Assembly (NCBI RefSeq): GCF_003732225.1
Contig: NZ_MOBJ01000001.1
Span: 212,929-276,928, forward strand
Reading direction: 5' to 3'
Length of the DNA: 64,000 nucleotides
Origin: Pseudomonas brassicacearum
Lineage (GTDB): Bacteria > Pseudomonadota > Gammaproteobacteria > Pseudomonadales > Pseudomonadaceae
A program made the position numbers and the translations under genes. The notes under the pieces were generated by a model. The model ran no database searches. It saw nothing but the letters and a program-made list of their open reading frames with translations, and had not been told where the DNA came from. The first letter of the stretch is position 1, and every line of letters begins with the position of its first letter. Positions 8,926 to 17,832 of the stretch are shown piece after piece.

Positions 8926-9680
8926 GGGGCCTCCCCGCTCTGCCACAGGTGCTCCAGATGGTTCTTGTCACGCAGGGTGTCCATCGGGTGCCAGAAACCA
9001 TCGTGCTGGAAGGCATTCAGTTGCCCCTCGGCAGCCAGCGTCATCAACGGCTCGGATTCCCAGACCGTCTCGTCGGCTTTGATCAGCGACAGCACTTTGG
9101 GTGACAAGACAAAGAAGCCACCGTTGATCCAGCCACCATCACCGCGAGGTTTCTCGGTAAAACCGCGCACCAGATCGCCGTCGCGTTCCAGCGCGCCGTA
9201 ACGTCCGGGTGGCTGCACCGCCGTGACCGTGGCCAGCTTGCCGCTGCTCAAGTGGAAATCCACCAGCGCGCCAATATTCAGGTCCGAAACACCGTCACCA
9301 TAGGTAAAGCAGAACGCTTCCTGATCTTCCAGATAGCGGCTGGCACGACGCAAACGGCCACCGGTCATGGTCTCTTCGCCGGTGTCGATCAAAGTGACAC
9401 GCCAAGGCTCGCTGTAGTTCTGGTGAACGTCCATGCGGTTGTTCGACATGTCGAACGTGACGTCAGAGGTATGCAGGAAATAGTTGGCGAAAAAGTCCTT
9501 GATCGCGTAGCCCTTGTAGCCCAGACAAATCACGAAGTCGTGAATTCCGTGTGCGGAATACTGCTTCATGATGTGCCAGAGAATTGGCTTGCCGCCGATC
9601 TCGATCATCGGCTTGGGCTTGAGGTGCGACTCTTCGCTGATCCGCGTGCCCAGGCCACCCGCCAGAATAACTGCCTTCAT
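8907..9680 (-). CDS. rfbF: Glucose-1-phosphate cytidylyltransferase
   Basis: This 257-residue nucleotidyltransferase makes CDP-glucose from CTP and glucose-1-phosphate. The N terminus [18 protein letters not shown], then [18 protein letters not shown], is the classic pyrophosphorylase signature. Length and the [12 protein letters not shown] segment match RfbF. ATG at 9680 has AGAGGGGAC upstream. It is the first gene of the seven-gene sugar operon; all following starts overlap or closely follow the previous stop. The 780 nt upstream contain no coding gene and probably hold the operon promoter. Confidence 0.92.
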   Translation of the reverse strand: MKAVILAGGLGTRISEESHLKPKPMIEIGGKPILWHIMKQYSAHGIHDFVICLGYKGYAIKDFFANYFLHTSDVTFDMSNNRMDVHQNYSEPWRVTLIDTGEETMTGGRLRRASRYLEDQEAFCFTYGDGVSDLNIGALVDFHLSSGKLATVTAVQPPGRYGALERDGDLVRGFTEKPRGDGGWINGGFFVLSPKVLSLIKADETVWESEPLMTLAAEGQLNAFQHDGFWHPMDTLRDKNHLEHLWQSGEAPWKQWD

Positions 9681-9899
9681 CTTGTCCCCTCTTGTTCGTC
9701 ACAGGGCCAGCCCAAGCCCTGCAAGGCTTTGCGACCGTCTGGATAAATCGTATGAGGCTGCACCCATCACCTTCCGGCTGCACCGCACATGCTCGATTTA
9801 TGGCGATTTTCAGGGGGACTTGCAGGAAACGCGCCAGCTGGCGCTGACACGGGAACCGAAGCCTGCGCCAGCTACGGATATCAACCGCCCGCAATGAAG

Positions 9900-10200
9900 T
9901 GGCTCGCCTTCACCACTCAACAGGCCGAGCGTTAGCTCGCCTGCAGCTCTTGATCTTGATCCACCCGCCCCTTTCGGGAGGCCGAGTGGAGGTGTTCAGC
10001 AGGGGGTTGGCGCGCAGCGCCGTACGGCGCAGCCGGACACATCGAGAGGAGGTCGTCGCGAAGCAGACCGTAGGCGATGCCCCCTGATGAATGCCGGAGT
10101 GAGGGTACGCCGAGCCTAGGCGAGGTGCCGTACGCTTGGGGCGAAGCCTTTTGGTTCCTTTTTGGCGTTTGAAAAAGGGACTCGCCGTAAGGGCGGAACC
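9900..10200. repeat. Putative dispersed intergenic element
   Basis: The block ends with CCTTTTGGTTCCTTTTTGGC followed by a TTTGAAAAAGGGACTCGCCG stretch and GTAAGGGCGGAACC. From memory this string recurs in many Pseudomonas genomes, where it produces spurious short gene calls. It contains several short inverted segments (GCGCAGCGCCGTACGGCGC; GCCTAGGC). No complete second copy was found in this window, so the repeat status is recall and not seen directly. Confidence 0.35.
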
Positions 10201-10266
10201 CTAAGTGGCCGTTACCGCAGGAATGGATATGTACACCTGCAAGAGATTGGTCGGCTATCAGGCCGC

Positions 10267-10292
10267 CATCGCGAGCAAGCTCGCTCCCACAG
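10267..10292. repeat. REP unit (GAGCAAGCTCGCTC type), single
   Basis: CATCGCGAGCAAGCTCGCTC followed by CCACAG, the same core as the paired REPs elsewhere in the window. Two degenerate REP-like units follow at about 10337-10367 and 10423-10446; each sits after a similar GGCCGCC spacer with GTGTACATCTGCGAGA-like text, giving a tandem arrangement of about 70 nt. Confidence 0.75.
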
Positions 10293-10461
10293 TGTTGATT
10301 GGTGTACGTCTGCGAGAGATTGGCCGGCTGTCAGGCCGCCTTCGCAGGCAAGCCAGCTCCCACAGTTGGACTGTGTACATCTGCGAGAGCTTGGTCGGCT
10401 GCCAGGCCGCCAAGGTCAAAAGATCGCAGCCTGCGGCAGCTCCTACGAAGGTAAGCGGGCG

Positions 10462-13400
10462 TCAGTCGGCCAACCAGCCATTTTCCCAGTACCGCACGTT
10501 ATCTCCGCGCAGCATGTAGTCGCGCAGCACCGCCTCGCGCAGTTCATCGCCCATGCGGTAGCTGGCGTCCGGGTCGGCCAGGTGCATGCGGATGGCTTGC
10601 AACCACTCATCGGTGCTGTTGCTGACAACCCGAGTGCATGGCAGATAACCCCGATACGCCTCGGTATCGGTACAGACCACCGGGTAGCCGCAGGCGCCGT
10701 ATTCCAGCAGACGCAGATTGCTCTTGCAGTCGTTGAAGATATGAAACTCCAGCGGTGCCAGTGCCAGGTCGAGGTTCAGGCTGGCCAGTTTCGCCGGGTA
10801 GACACTGAGATCGATCACGCCATGGAACTCATGCATGTAAGGGCGCAACTCTTCGGGACACATACCGAAGAACACCCAATCCACCTCGTTGGCCAGTTCG
10901 CGAACGACATCGGCAATGATCGCCAGGTCGCCCGAGTGACTGGTACCGCCACCCCAGCCAACCCGTGGCTTTTTAGAGGTGCGACGCTGACTGCGCAGAC
11001 CATCCCAAAGATGAGTCGCGAGCATGTTCGGCACGACCCGAATGTCGTGATGCATCGACGACAACGCATCGGCCAGTGGTTGAGTTGAAACCACCACCCG
11101 ATCGCACAGGCCGATGCCGCGACGGACCAGACGCTCCATCTCGACGTTGTCCGGCATATTGCGAATGTGCAAGTTCTTCTTCGGCGCCTTGATGACATAG
11201 TCATCCAGTTCGTAAATCAGTCGGGCCTTGGTATAGGGCTTGAAGGCAGCAATCTCGTTGATCGGCCCTTCACTGTAGCGCCCCTGCAAAATGATCACGT
11301 CCGGTGCCTCACGCTCGATCTCGATGACCGACGGCAGGTCGTAGTAGATCCGCCCGGTCGCCCGACCGGCCTTCTCCAGTTCGACCAGCGGCTGGATCGC
11401 CCGATAGTGACCGACCGCCGAGGAATTGACCGGCAACGCCATGACCTTCGGTAACTGGCGAACGGAAAACGGGCTCCAGCCGGTGCGCAAGCCTGGCTCC
11501 AGACTGTAACTGGAGCCTCCCAGCGTATTCAGCATCAGGTTCGGGTTGTACGCCGGGTCGCGAGCAACGACGGGCAGCCAGCGCCGGTAGAAGGTTTCCT
11601 GTTCTTGCGTGCGCAGCGCCTGCTCGGCTTTGTCCGGTGCCGCCGCGGGCTGTGTCCCCAGGGCCAGTTGGGCGTACGGCGTCCACACCACCAGATAGCC
11701 GTTTTGACGGACCCGCAAACACAGGTCCACCTCGTTGAGGGTCAAGGCAAAATCCTCCGCCTGAAGCCCTCCGACACTCTCGAATATCGCCTTGCGCACC
11801 ATCAGGCAATCCGCTCCGACCGCGCTCAAGTCCTGAACCACCTGTAACCGGTGCATGTAGCCGGCGGCGTTCAGCGAGTCACCGAAAAATGGTGAACCGG
11901 CCGGCCCATGCAGCCCGAGAATCAGACCGGCATGCAGCACGCAACCGTCAGGATTGAACAGCTTGGCCCCGACCACACCGACTTCTGGACGCTGCGCATG
12001 ATTGAGCAACTCATCCAGCCAGTCCGCACGGGTGACCACCACATACGGGTCAAGCATCAGCAGGTATTCACCACGAGCCTGTTGCGCCGCGAAGTTGCGC
12101 GTCGCCGCGACATTCCCCTGCTGCGGATACGTCAGCACCCGCAACCGGTCTGAGCCCAGCTGCGCCATGGCGCTCAGCCACTCAAGCGTCTGCGCAGACT
12201 CACTGCCGTTGTCGACCAGCAGCAACTCGTACTCGCTGTAGGCAGTTTTCTCCAACAGGCTTTCGACACAGCGCTGCAGCACCGCCAACTGGTCCTTGCA
12301 GACAATGATGATCGACACCAGCGGCCGATCCGCGTGCAGGTAATCGACACGATTGAGCAAGGTAAAACTGCCCTGGCGAATCTCGTGGGCAACGTCCAAT
12401 CGCTGAAGATGCGCCTCCAACACTTGCGGGTTGAGCTCAATGACTTCGGGCAGCGCCAGCCACTGTGCCAGGCCGAATGTCGACTCCAGCATCACCTCGG
12501 CAATATGTTCGACGACCTTGATGCCGTCATCCTCGACCATGCGCCACAGCACATCGTGAGGCGCCAGCTCGCCGTAGCTTGAATTGAAACCACCCAGCGC
12601 CAGGAAACGCTCACGCTGGAACGCCAGGGATCGCCCGACGTAGGGATAACTGCGCATCAGGTCCAGGTTGAAATCCGGCTTGAAAACCGGGTCTGCCGAT
12701 TCACCATCACGCAATCCGCCTTCGTCGCCATACACACACAATGCACTCGGTGATGCACTGATGCGCTCGGCCAGCAGCAACAGCGCCGGCTCCACCAGAC
12801 GATCGCCGGCACGCAGCACGTAGAACCAGTCGACGCCGTCGAGTTGCGCCAGCAATGCGTTGAGTTGCGCGCACCAGTCTTCCTGCAACGGCAGGTTGAA
12901 CACCCGCTCATCGAGCTGAGCTTCGGTACAGGCGCTGGACAACACCAGGGTCAGCTCCGGCGCATAAAGCTGACCGGCAAGGCTTTTAAGGGTGAGATCC
13001 AGATTGGCTCGGCTGGCCTGCTCATCGATGATGATCGGGACGATTTTCGGTTGCCGCGCCCAACCGGCCACGGTTTCCGGCAACAGACGCCGCTGAGTCT
13101 CACTGAGTGTGCGGCACGCCAGCCATTGCGTGTACAGCTGGGGAAAACTCTCGCTGGCGATGCCAATCCGATATTCCTGGTTGGCCTGGCGGGTGCCCAG
13201 GGTTCGACTCAGCGGCAGCTCGTCCCAGACACGCGGTGCCTCGCTGGCGCGGCTCAACGGCAGGTAACGGACCCAACCCGCCGCAGGCGCGCCCTCGCCA
13301 CCACGAACCTTGAGCATTTGCACCAGCCAGTGTTTTTCCAGCGCCGCCGCATCTATCATCGGCTGCTGACGAATCAAACGCTCCGGATGCAAGCGCTCGA

Positions 13401-14058
13401 CACTCAACACGTAGTTGAGCTGCGCCATGTTGCCCCGGCGCATCAGGCAGATGTACAAGGCCAGATCAAGCGACGCGACAAAGCAATGGCCGGGCTGAGT
13501 CAGGGCGGGCATCAGCTCCTGCATATCCTTGCGGCGGAACAGCGCGCTGCTGAAACCACCGAGGAAGTTGACCGGGAAGCTCTCGAAAATCGCCAGCAGG
13601 TCATCGCCCTTGAATATCCCGCAAACCGGCGACAGCGTGCTGTTCTCCAGGCGTGACGGCAACGGGTGATCGTCAGCATCCCAGAACACCCGCTGGGCCA
13701 GCACCAGATTGATGTCCGCCTGCTCGGTCAGGACCTGCGCCTGACGCTCGATACACGCAGGAGATAGCTGATCGTCATCGCAGAGGAACTTGATGTACTC
13801 GCCCTTTGCCTCACCCAGACACGCCAGCAGATTGCCGACAAACCCCAACGTCTGCGGGTTTCGTACATACCGCACGCGCTCCGCTGCGTCGCCCGTCAGC
13901 GACTCGACAACCTGCTGGATCTCATCGCCGCGACTGTCGTCGCACACAATGATTTCGAGGTTGGCGTATTGCTGGATCAGGGCACTGCGCAGGGACTGGG
14001 CGAAGAAGCGTGGATTGAAGGCGGGAATGACGAGGCTGACTAACGGGACTGGATTCAC
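10462..14058 (-). CDS. fgt1: Giant multidomain flagellin glycosyltransferase, Fgt1-like
   Basis: This 1198-residue protein has three or more glycosyltransferase parts. Residues 1-230 are a GT2 domain (VSLVIPAFNPRFFAQSLRSA, then FLCDDDQLSP as the metal site). Residues about 576-830 are a second GT2 domain (RPLVSIIIVCKDQL, RPEVGVVGAKLF, NEVDLCLRVRQNGYLVVWT). Residues about 870-1198 resemble GT1/GT4 (VMALPVNSSAVGHYRAIQPL, IYELDDYVI, RVGWGGGTSHSGD, LLEYGACGYPVVCTDTEAYR). The size matches Fgt1 of P. syringae, which starts flagellin glycan assembly. It starts with GTG at 14058 after a weak GAGAG site, 114 nt beyond flgL, so it could be read from the flagellar operon. The protein is cytoplasmic, as expected for flagellin modified before export. 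Confidence 0.8.
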   Translation of the reverse strand: MNPVPLVSLVIPAFNPRFFAQSLRSALIQQYANLEIIVCDDSRGDEIQQVVESLTGDAAERVRYVRNPQTLGFVGNLLACLGEAKGEYIKFLCDDDQLSPACIERQAQVLTEQADINLVLAQRVFWDADDHPLPSRLENSTLSPVCGIFKGDDLLAIFESFPVNFLGGFSSALFRRKDMQELMPALTQPGHCFVASLDLALYICLMRRGNMAQLNYVLSVERLHPERLIRQQPMIDAAALEKHWLVQMLKVRGGEGAPAAGWVRYLPLSRASEAPRVWDELPLSRTLGTRQANQEYRIGIASESFPQLYTQWLACRTLSETQRRLLPETVAGWARQPKIVPIIIDEQASRANLDLTLKSLAGQLYAPELTLVLSSACTEAQLDERVFNLPLQEDWCAQLNALLAQLDGVDWFYVLRAGDRLVEPALLLLAERISASPSALCVYGDEGGLRDGESADPVFKPDFNLDLMRSYPYVGRSLAFQRERFLALGGFNSSYGELAPHDVLWRMVEDDGIKVVEHIAEVMLESTFGLAQWLALPEVIELNPQVLEAHLQRLDVAHEIRQGSFTLLNRVDYLHADRPLVSIIIVCKDQLAVLQRCVESLLEKTAYSEYELLLVDNGSESAQTLEWLSAMAQLGSDRLRVLTYPQQGNVAATRNFAAQQARGEYLLMLDPYVVVTRADWLDELLNHAQRPEVGVVGAKLFNPDGCVLHAGLILGLHGPAGSPFFGDSLNAAGYMHRLQVVQDLSAVGADCLMVRKAIFESVGGLQAEDFALTLNEVDLCLRVRQNGYLVVWTPYAQLALGTQPAAAPDKAEQALRTQEQETFYRRWLPVVARDPAYNPNLMLNTLGGSSYSLEPGLRTGWSPFSVRQLPKVMALPVNSSAVGHYRAIQPLVELEKAGRATGRIYYDLPSVIEIEREAPDVIILQGRYSEGPINEIAAFKPYTKARLIYELDDYVIKAPKKNLHIRNMPDNVEMERLVRRGIGLCDRVVVSTQPLADALSSMHHDIRVVPNMLATHLWDGLRSQRRTSKKPRVGWGGGTSHSGDLAIIADVVRELANEVDWVFFGMCPEELRPYMHEFHGVIDLSVYPAKLASLNLDLALAPLEFHIFNDCKSNLRLLEYGACGYPVVCTDTEAYRGYLPCTRVVSNSTDEWLQAIRMHLADPDASYRMGDELREAVLRDYMLRGDNVRYWENGWLAD

Positions 14059-14172
14059 GGCGGGGCTCTCAAGCGGCGGACGCTCACCCGGTCGGGTGAG
14101 CCCCTGAAACCGCTGAAAAAAGGCGATTGGTATTCGGCGGTTTACGGCCGGACGCTTTCGCGCCAGGCCCCC

Positions 14173-15741
14173 TTAGATCTTGTTGAACAGACCCAGCTGA
14201 CTGATTTTGCTGAACGCCAGTTGCGCGGCCTGCAACATGGTTTGCTGCAGCGTCAGACGGGTCATGACCGCCGCCGGATCAGAGTCGCGGATAGCCGACT
14301 GGCTGGCCGTGTTGGCAAGGCTCAGACTCTGGTTGGTTGCCGTCTGATCATCCAGGGCCTGACCACGCACGCCCACGGCAGTGATGGCTGAACCCAGCTG
14401 CGCCTGCGCAGTGTCCAGGTTACCAATGCCCGAGGCGACAGCTGCCTGCATTTTTTGCAAGGCCACTGCGTTGTTATCTGCCGGGGTATTCAACGCCGTA
14501 CGCAACTGGCTCAGGGTGTCCAGAACGTTCTGGGTCTGGTGATCATTGGGCTGGACAACAAACTGATCGCCGGCGGCTGGAGTACCGCCGAGCGTGAAAG
14601 TGACCCCTGCCGCTGTCGCCGTAGAGCCCGCCATGACGCCCGAGGAAACCGGTTTGCTGTTCGCCGTGATCGGCGATGCATACAGATCGTAAGCGGTGGC
14701 GCTGGTGAACTTGAGGATCGCCCCGCCCGTCGGGAAGGTGCTGTTATAGGCGGTCGAGTTGGTCTGGGTGGCACCGGAGATCACCGCCACGGACGGGTTG
14801 CCCGGACTGCGCGAAGTGTTGATAGTGTCCGGCTTGACCGCCAACTGGAAGCTATGGCCGGCAATCACTGCGTCCGGAACGGCATCGCCAGGCTTCAGAT
14901 TGATGTTCAGCGTCATGTCCACGCCGCGGAAACTGACCGTCTGGTTAGACGCGTCTTTATTGCTGATCACACCGTTCTGGCTGGCCTCGGCAGTGACATC
15001 GTTACCCAGCGCATCAGTGATCTGCAGCTGCGTGCTGCTGACAAAATTCACAGTATAAGGTTGACCTGCCGCGAACTTGGAATCGAACGTTGCGCTATTG
15101 CTGATCTGGCCGCTGGACAGCGTCACCCGACCGTCATCCACCGCGGGTGCGGTCATGGTGGTCAGAGAGCGACTGGTGTTGACGGTCTTCTGGAAAGCAT
15201 CCCAACCGGTAATGTTGCTGGCAACCGACATGGAATCGCCGATGGCCAGATTCAGATCGGATTGGTCACCGTTGTAGCTGTAGGTGCCATCGGAGTTTGC
15301 GGTATACGGAGGCGTGCTGGTTTTGGAGCCGCCAAACAGGTAGTTGCCATTGGCGTCCTGACTGTTCATGAGACCGAACACCTGGTCCTGGATCTGCCCC
15401 AACTCCTGGGCCGCGGCCTGACGATCGGCATCGGTCTGCGTGCCGTTGCTGGCACCCAACGTCAGCTCCTTGGCTCGCTGCAAGGCGGTACCAATGGCGC
15501 TCAAGGCGGTTTCGGCCTGGCTGTACGAACCCTTGAGGTTGCTGATGTTGCCAGCGTACTGATCCAGCATCGAACTCTGTTGCCCGAGCTGAATCAAACG
15601 CGCAGCACCAATCGGATCATCGGCTGCGGTGTTGACCTTGGTCAGACTGCTCGCTTCGGCGCTGGTCTGCAGTGCGTTGCTGTAGTTACGCTGATAGTTG
15701 GCAGCGGTCGTTTCGTAATACTGGGCGGTAGAAATGCGCAT
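14173..15741 (-). CDS. flgL: Flagellar hook-filament junction protein FlgL (HAP3)
   Basis: This 522-residue protein has conserved ends: MRISTAQYYETTAANYQRNY with SSLTKVNTAADDPIGAARL at the N terminus, and RLTLQQTMLQAAQLAFSKIS at the C terminus. Both form the coiled-coil D0/D1 core shared with flagellin. The central part (about 150-420) is a long variable surface domain, so the protein exceeds the roughly 320 residues of enterobacterial FlgL. FlgL caps the hook and joins it to the filament together with FlgK. Its ATG lies 13 nt after the flgK stop. It is the last flg gene before the glycosylation genes. Confidence 0.95.
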   Translation of the reverse strand: MRISTAQYYETTAANYQRNYSNALQTSAEASSLTKVNTAADDPIGAARLIQLGQQSSMLDQYAGNISNLKGSYSQAETALSAIGTALQRAKELTLGASNGTQTDADRQAAAQELGQIQDQVFGLMNSQDANGNYLFGGSKTSTPPYTANSDGTYSYNGDQSDLNLAIGDSMSVASNITGWDAFQKTVNTSRSLTTMTAPAVDDGRVTLSSGQISNSATFDSKFAAGQPYTVNFVSSTQLQITDALGNDVTAEASQNGVISNKDASNQTVSFRGVDMTLNINLKPGDAVPDAVIAGHSFQLAVKPDTINTSRSPGNPSVAVISGATQTNSTAYNSTFPTGGAILKFTSATAYDLYASPITANSKPVSSGVMAGSTATAAGVTFTLGGTPAAGDQFVVQPNDHQTQNVLDTLSQLRTALNTPADNNAVALQKMQAAVASGIGNLDTAQAQLGSAITAVGVRGQALDDQTATNQSLSLANTASQSAIRDSDPAAVMTRLTLQQTMLQAAQLAFSKISQLGLFNKI

Positions 15742-15754
15742 GAATTACGACTCC

Positions 15755-17809
15755 TTAAAGACTGTTGATCAGCGTGCTGAAAGTTTCCTGCGCAGCCTTG
15801 ATGATCTGCGATGAGGCTGTGTAGTACTGCTGGTATTTCACCAGGTTGCCGGACTCTTCATCGAGATTGACACCCGACAGAGCATCGCGGGCACTCTTGG
15901 CGCCGGTCAGAATCACCGAGGCGGCGTCGCCGTCAGACTTGGCCTGAGCAGCCTGGGCACCGACATTGGAAATCAGTTTGCCGTAAGCATCCGAGATGCT
16001 CACACCCTTGCTCGCCGAGCCGGTTTCCACCGTCTGCCTGGTCTGCAAGCCGACCAGCGCGGTACCGTTACGGTTGTCCGAGGAGTTGGCACCGGTCAAC
16101 GAGATACTGAAGCTTTCACCCGAAGCAGGCGAGCCACTGACGGTGGTTTGAACCGAGAACGTCTTCTGTACCCCCGCGCCGTCCAGGATCGGGGCACCTG
16201 TGCCATCGACCATATTCACTTGCAGGCTCAGGGTATTGCTTTGGCCAGGAACGATGGTGCCCGTCCCCATGCTGACGCCCTTGGCATCGTAAAGCTTATA
16301 ACCCTGAGTCCCGGCAGCCGCGGGATCGAACACCACTTTGACCGGTGTCGAATACTGGAGCCCGGTTTGCAGGTCGGCATTGGCCGCCGGGTTGTAGATA
16401 TCCAGGGTGCTGGTCAACGTTGGCTGGCTGTAGGTGCCTTTGTTGTTGGCACTGGCGACACCGCTCAGAGGCGCGGCCGCGGCGAGCGTTTTCGGATCGG
16501 TGATCACGGTCTGGATATCACTGGCACCGCTGCGGGTCGGCGTCACCTTGAAGGTGTCGCCGGCGCTCATGGCCCCGCCGCCATTGAGCGCCATGCTGAA
16601 GCCGTCGATTACCGGAGCCGGTGTCGTGGTGGTGCTGAAGGCACCCATGTTGGTGCCATCGGAGCGCGTGACGCTGTAATTCGTGGCGCTGGTGAAGGTC
16701 ACCTGATAATCGTTGGTGGTCAGCTTGCCCGTGTCGTTGATGGTGACATTGAGGTTACCGGAACCGGCGCTGTTACCTGCCTGGGCAATGCTGCGCTGAG
16801 AGATCAGCGTGGCACTGTTGATGTTGCTGAAGATCGCCGAGCCGAAGTTGCCGTTCTTGTCGATGCCCTGGGCCTGCTGCTGGTTCATCTGATCGGCAAC
16901 AACCAGCGCCACGCGTCCCAACTCATTGATTGCCGGGTTGAGCACTTCGCTGCGATAGCTCAGCAAACCACCCATCTGCCCCGTCGTCACCACCGACGTA
17001 ATATCGATGACGCTCGAACCGCGGTTCATCTGGAGCATCGACTGACTCGGATCAGTCTTGCTCGGTACGGTTTGCAGGGTGTTGGTGGTGCTGCCCATCA
17101 CCAGCGGCTGACCACTGCCGATGTAGACATCGTAGTTAGTGCCACGCTCGACAACCTGAGTACCGACCAGATCGGACAGCTGACGCACCGCCTCGTTGCG
17201 CTTGTCGAGCAGGTCGCTCGGCCCACTGCTGTTGCTGGTGTTGCTACCCGATGTCTGAGAAATCTGCTGGTTGTACTGGGCGATCGAGCTCGCCAGCTTA
17301 TTCACCTGGGACGCCATGTCCGACAGGTTGGAATTGATACCGGTGTTCTGGTCGTTCAACTGCTTGGAAATCGAGTTGAAGCGATCGCTCAGGGCCTTGG
17401 CATTGGTCATCACCGATTGGCGGGACGCATCATCGGAAGGCGTGGTCGCGACACTTTGCAGGGAAGTGAAGAACTTCTGCAGCGCGCCACTGAGGCCGGT
17501 GTCCTTGTCAGACAGCAGCGTGTCGACCGGCGTGACCTGCCCCAGGTAGGACGATGCCTGGCCGTTAAGCGAAGTGCTGGTCTGCAACTGGGTGTCGAGG
17601 TACGCGCTGTACACCCGACGCACGTCCGCCAGGGTCGTGCCCGTGCCAATGAATACGTTGTTGCCGTACTGAATCGAGGACTTGCTGGTCTGCACGGTTT
17701 GCTGGCGCGAGTAGCCGGCCGTATCAACGTTGGCAATGTTGTTGCCGGTCACCGCCAAAGACGATGAGGCCGCATTCAACCCCGACATCCCGATATTGAG
17801 CAAACTCAT
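15755..17809 (-). CDS. flgK: Flagellar hook-associated protein FlgK (HAP1)
   Basis: This 684-residue axial protein begins MSLLNIGMSGLNAASSSLAV with TGNNIANVDTAGYSRQ, the axial-protein N-terminal motif. It ends with VNLDEESGNLVKYQQYYTAS and QIIKAAQETFSTLINSL, the C-terminal heptad region. The middle (about 330-600) is an enlarged variable region, typical of Pseudomonas FlgK. It forms the first junction ring between hook and filament and is secreted by the flagellar type III apparatus without a cleaved signal. It lies 23 nt after flgJ and 13 nt before flgL on the same strand. Confidence 0.95.
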   Translation of the reverse strand: MSLLNIGMSGLNAASSSLAVTGNNIANVDTAGYSRQQTVQTSKSSIQYGNNVFIGTGTTLADVRRVYSAYLDTQLQTSTSLNGQASSYLGQVTPVDTLLSDKDTGLSGALQKFFTSLQSVATTPSDDASRQSVMTNAKALSDRFNSISKQLNDQNTGINSNLSDMASQVNKLASSIAQYNQQISQTSGSNTSNSSGPSDLLDKRNEAVRQLSDLVGTQVVERGTNYDVYIGSGQPLVMGSTTNTLQTVPSKTDPSQSMLQMNRGSSVIDITSVVTTGQMGGLLSYRSEVLNPAINELGRVALVVADQMNQQQAQGIDKNGNFGSAIFSNINSATLISQRSIAQAGNSAGSGNLNVTINDTGKLTTNDYQVTFTSATNYSVTRSDGTNMGAFSTTTTPAPVIDGFSMALNGGGAMSAGDTFKVTPTRSGASDIQTVITDPKTLAAAAPLSGVASANNKGTYSQPTLTSTLDIYNPAANADLQTGLQYSTPVKVVFDPAAAGTQGYKLYDAKGVSMGTGTIVPGQSNTLSLQVNMVDGTGAPILDGAGVQKTFSVQTTVSGSPASGESFSISLTGANSSDNRNGTALVGLQTRQTVETGSASKGVSISDAYGKLISNVGAQAAQAKSDGDAASVILTGAKSARDALSGVNLDEESGNLVKYQQYYTASSQIIKAAQETFSTLINSL

Positions 17810-17832
17810 GGTTCAGACCTTATACCTTATGC

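Larger units (their letters stand above)
9681..10461. other. Intergenic region between rfbF and fgt1, repeat-rich
   Basis: About 780 nt lie between the sugar operon and the fgt1 stop. It holds a roughly 300-nt block (9900-10200) resembling a recurrent Pseudomonas intergenic element, then three different REP-like units in a row: 10267-10292, about 10337-10367 and about 10423-10446. Frames open here have no convincing start or family resemblance. The rfbF promoter should lie near the left end, but no clear -35/-10 was identified. Confidence 0.6.

Noticed and set aside
10162..11088. 308-codon plus-strand frame starting in the repeat region
   Set aside because: It begins in the dispersed element and REP units and runs opposite the fgt1 3' end; no own features.
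14455..15768. Plus-strand frame of 437 codons opposite flgL
   Set aside because: Antisense shadow of flgL with no ribosome site or recognisable motif.
16148..17767. Long open frame on the plus strand opposite flgK (539 codons)
   Set aside because: FlgK is certain on the other strand; the opposite frame has no family features and is a product of high GC codon bias.
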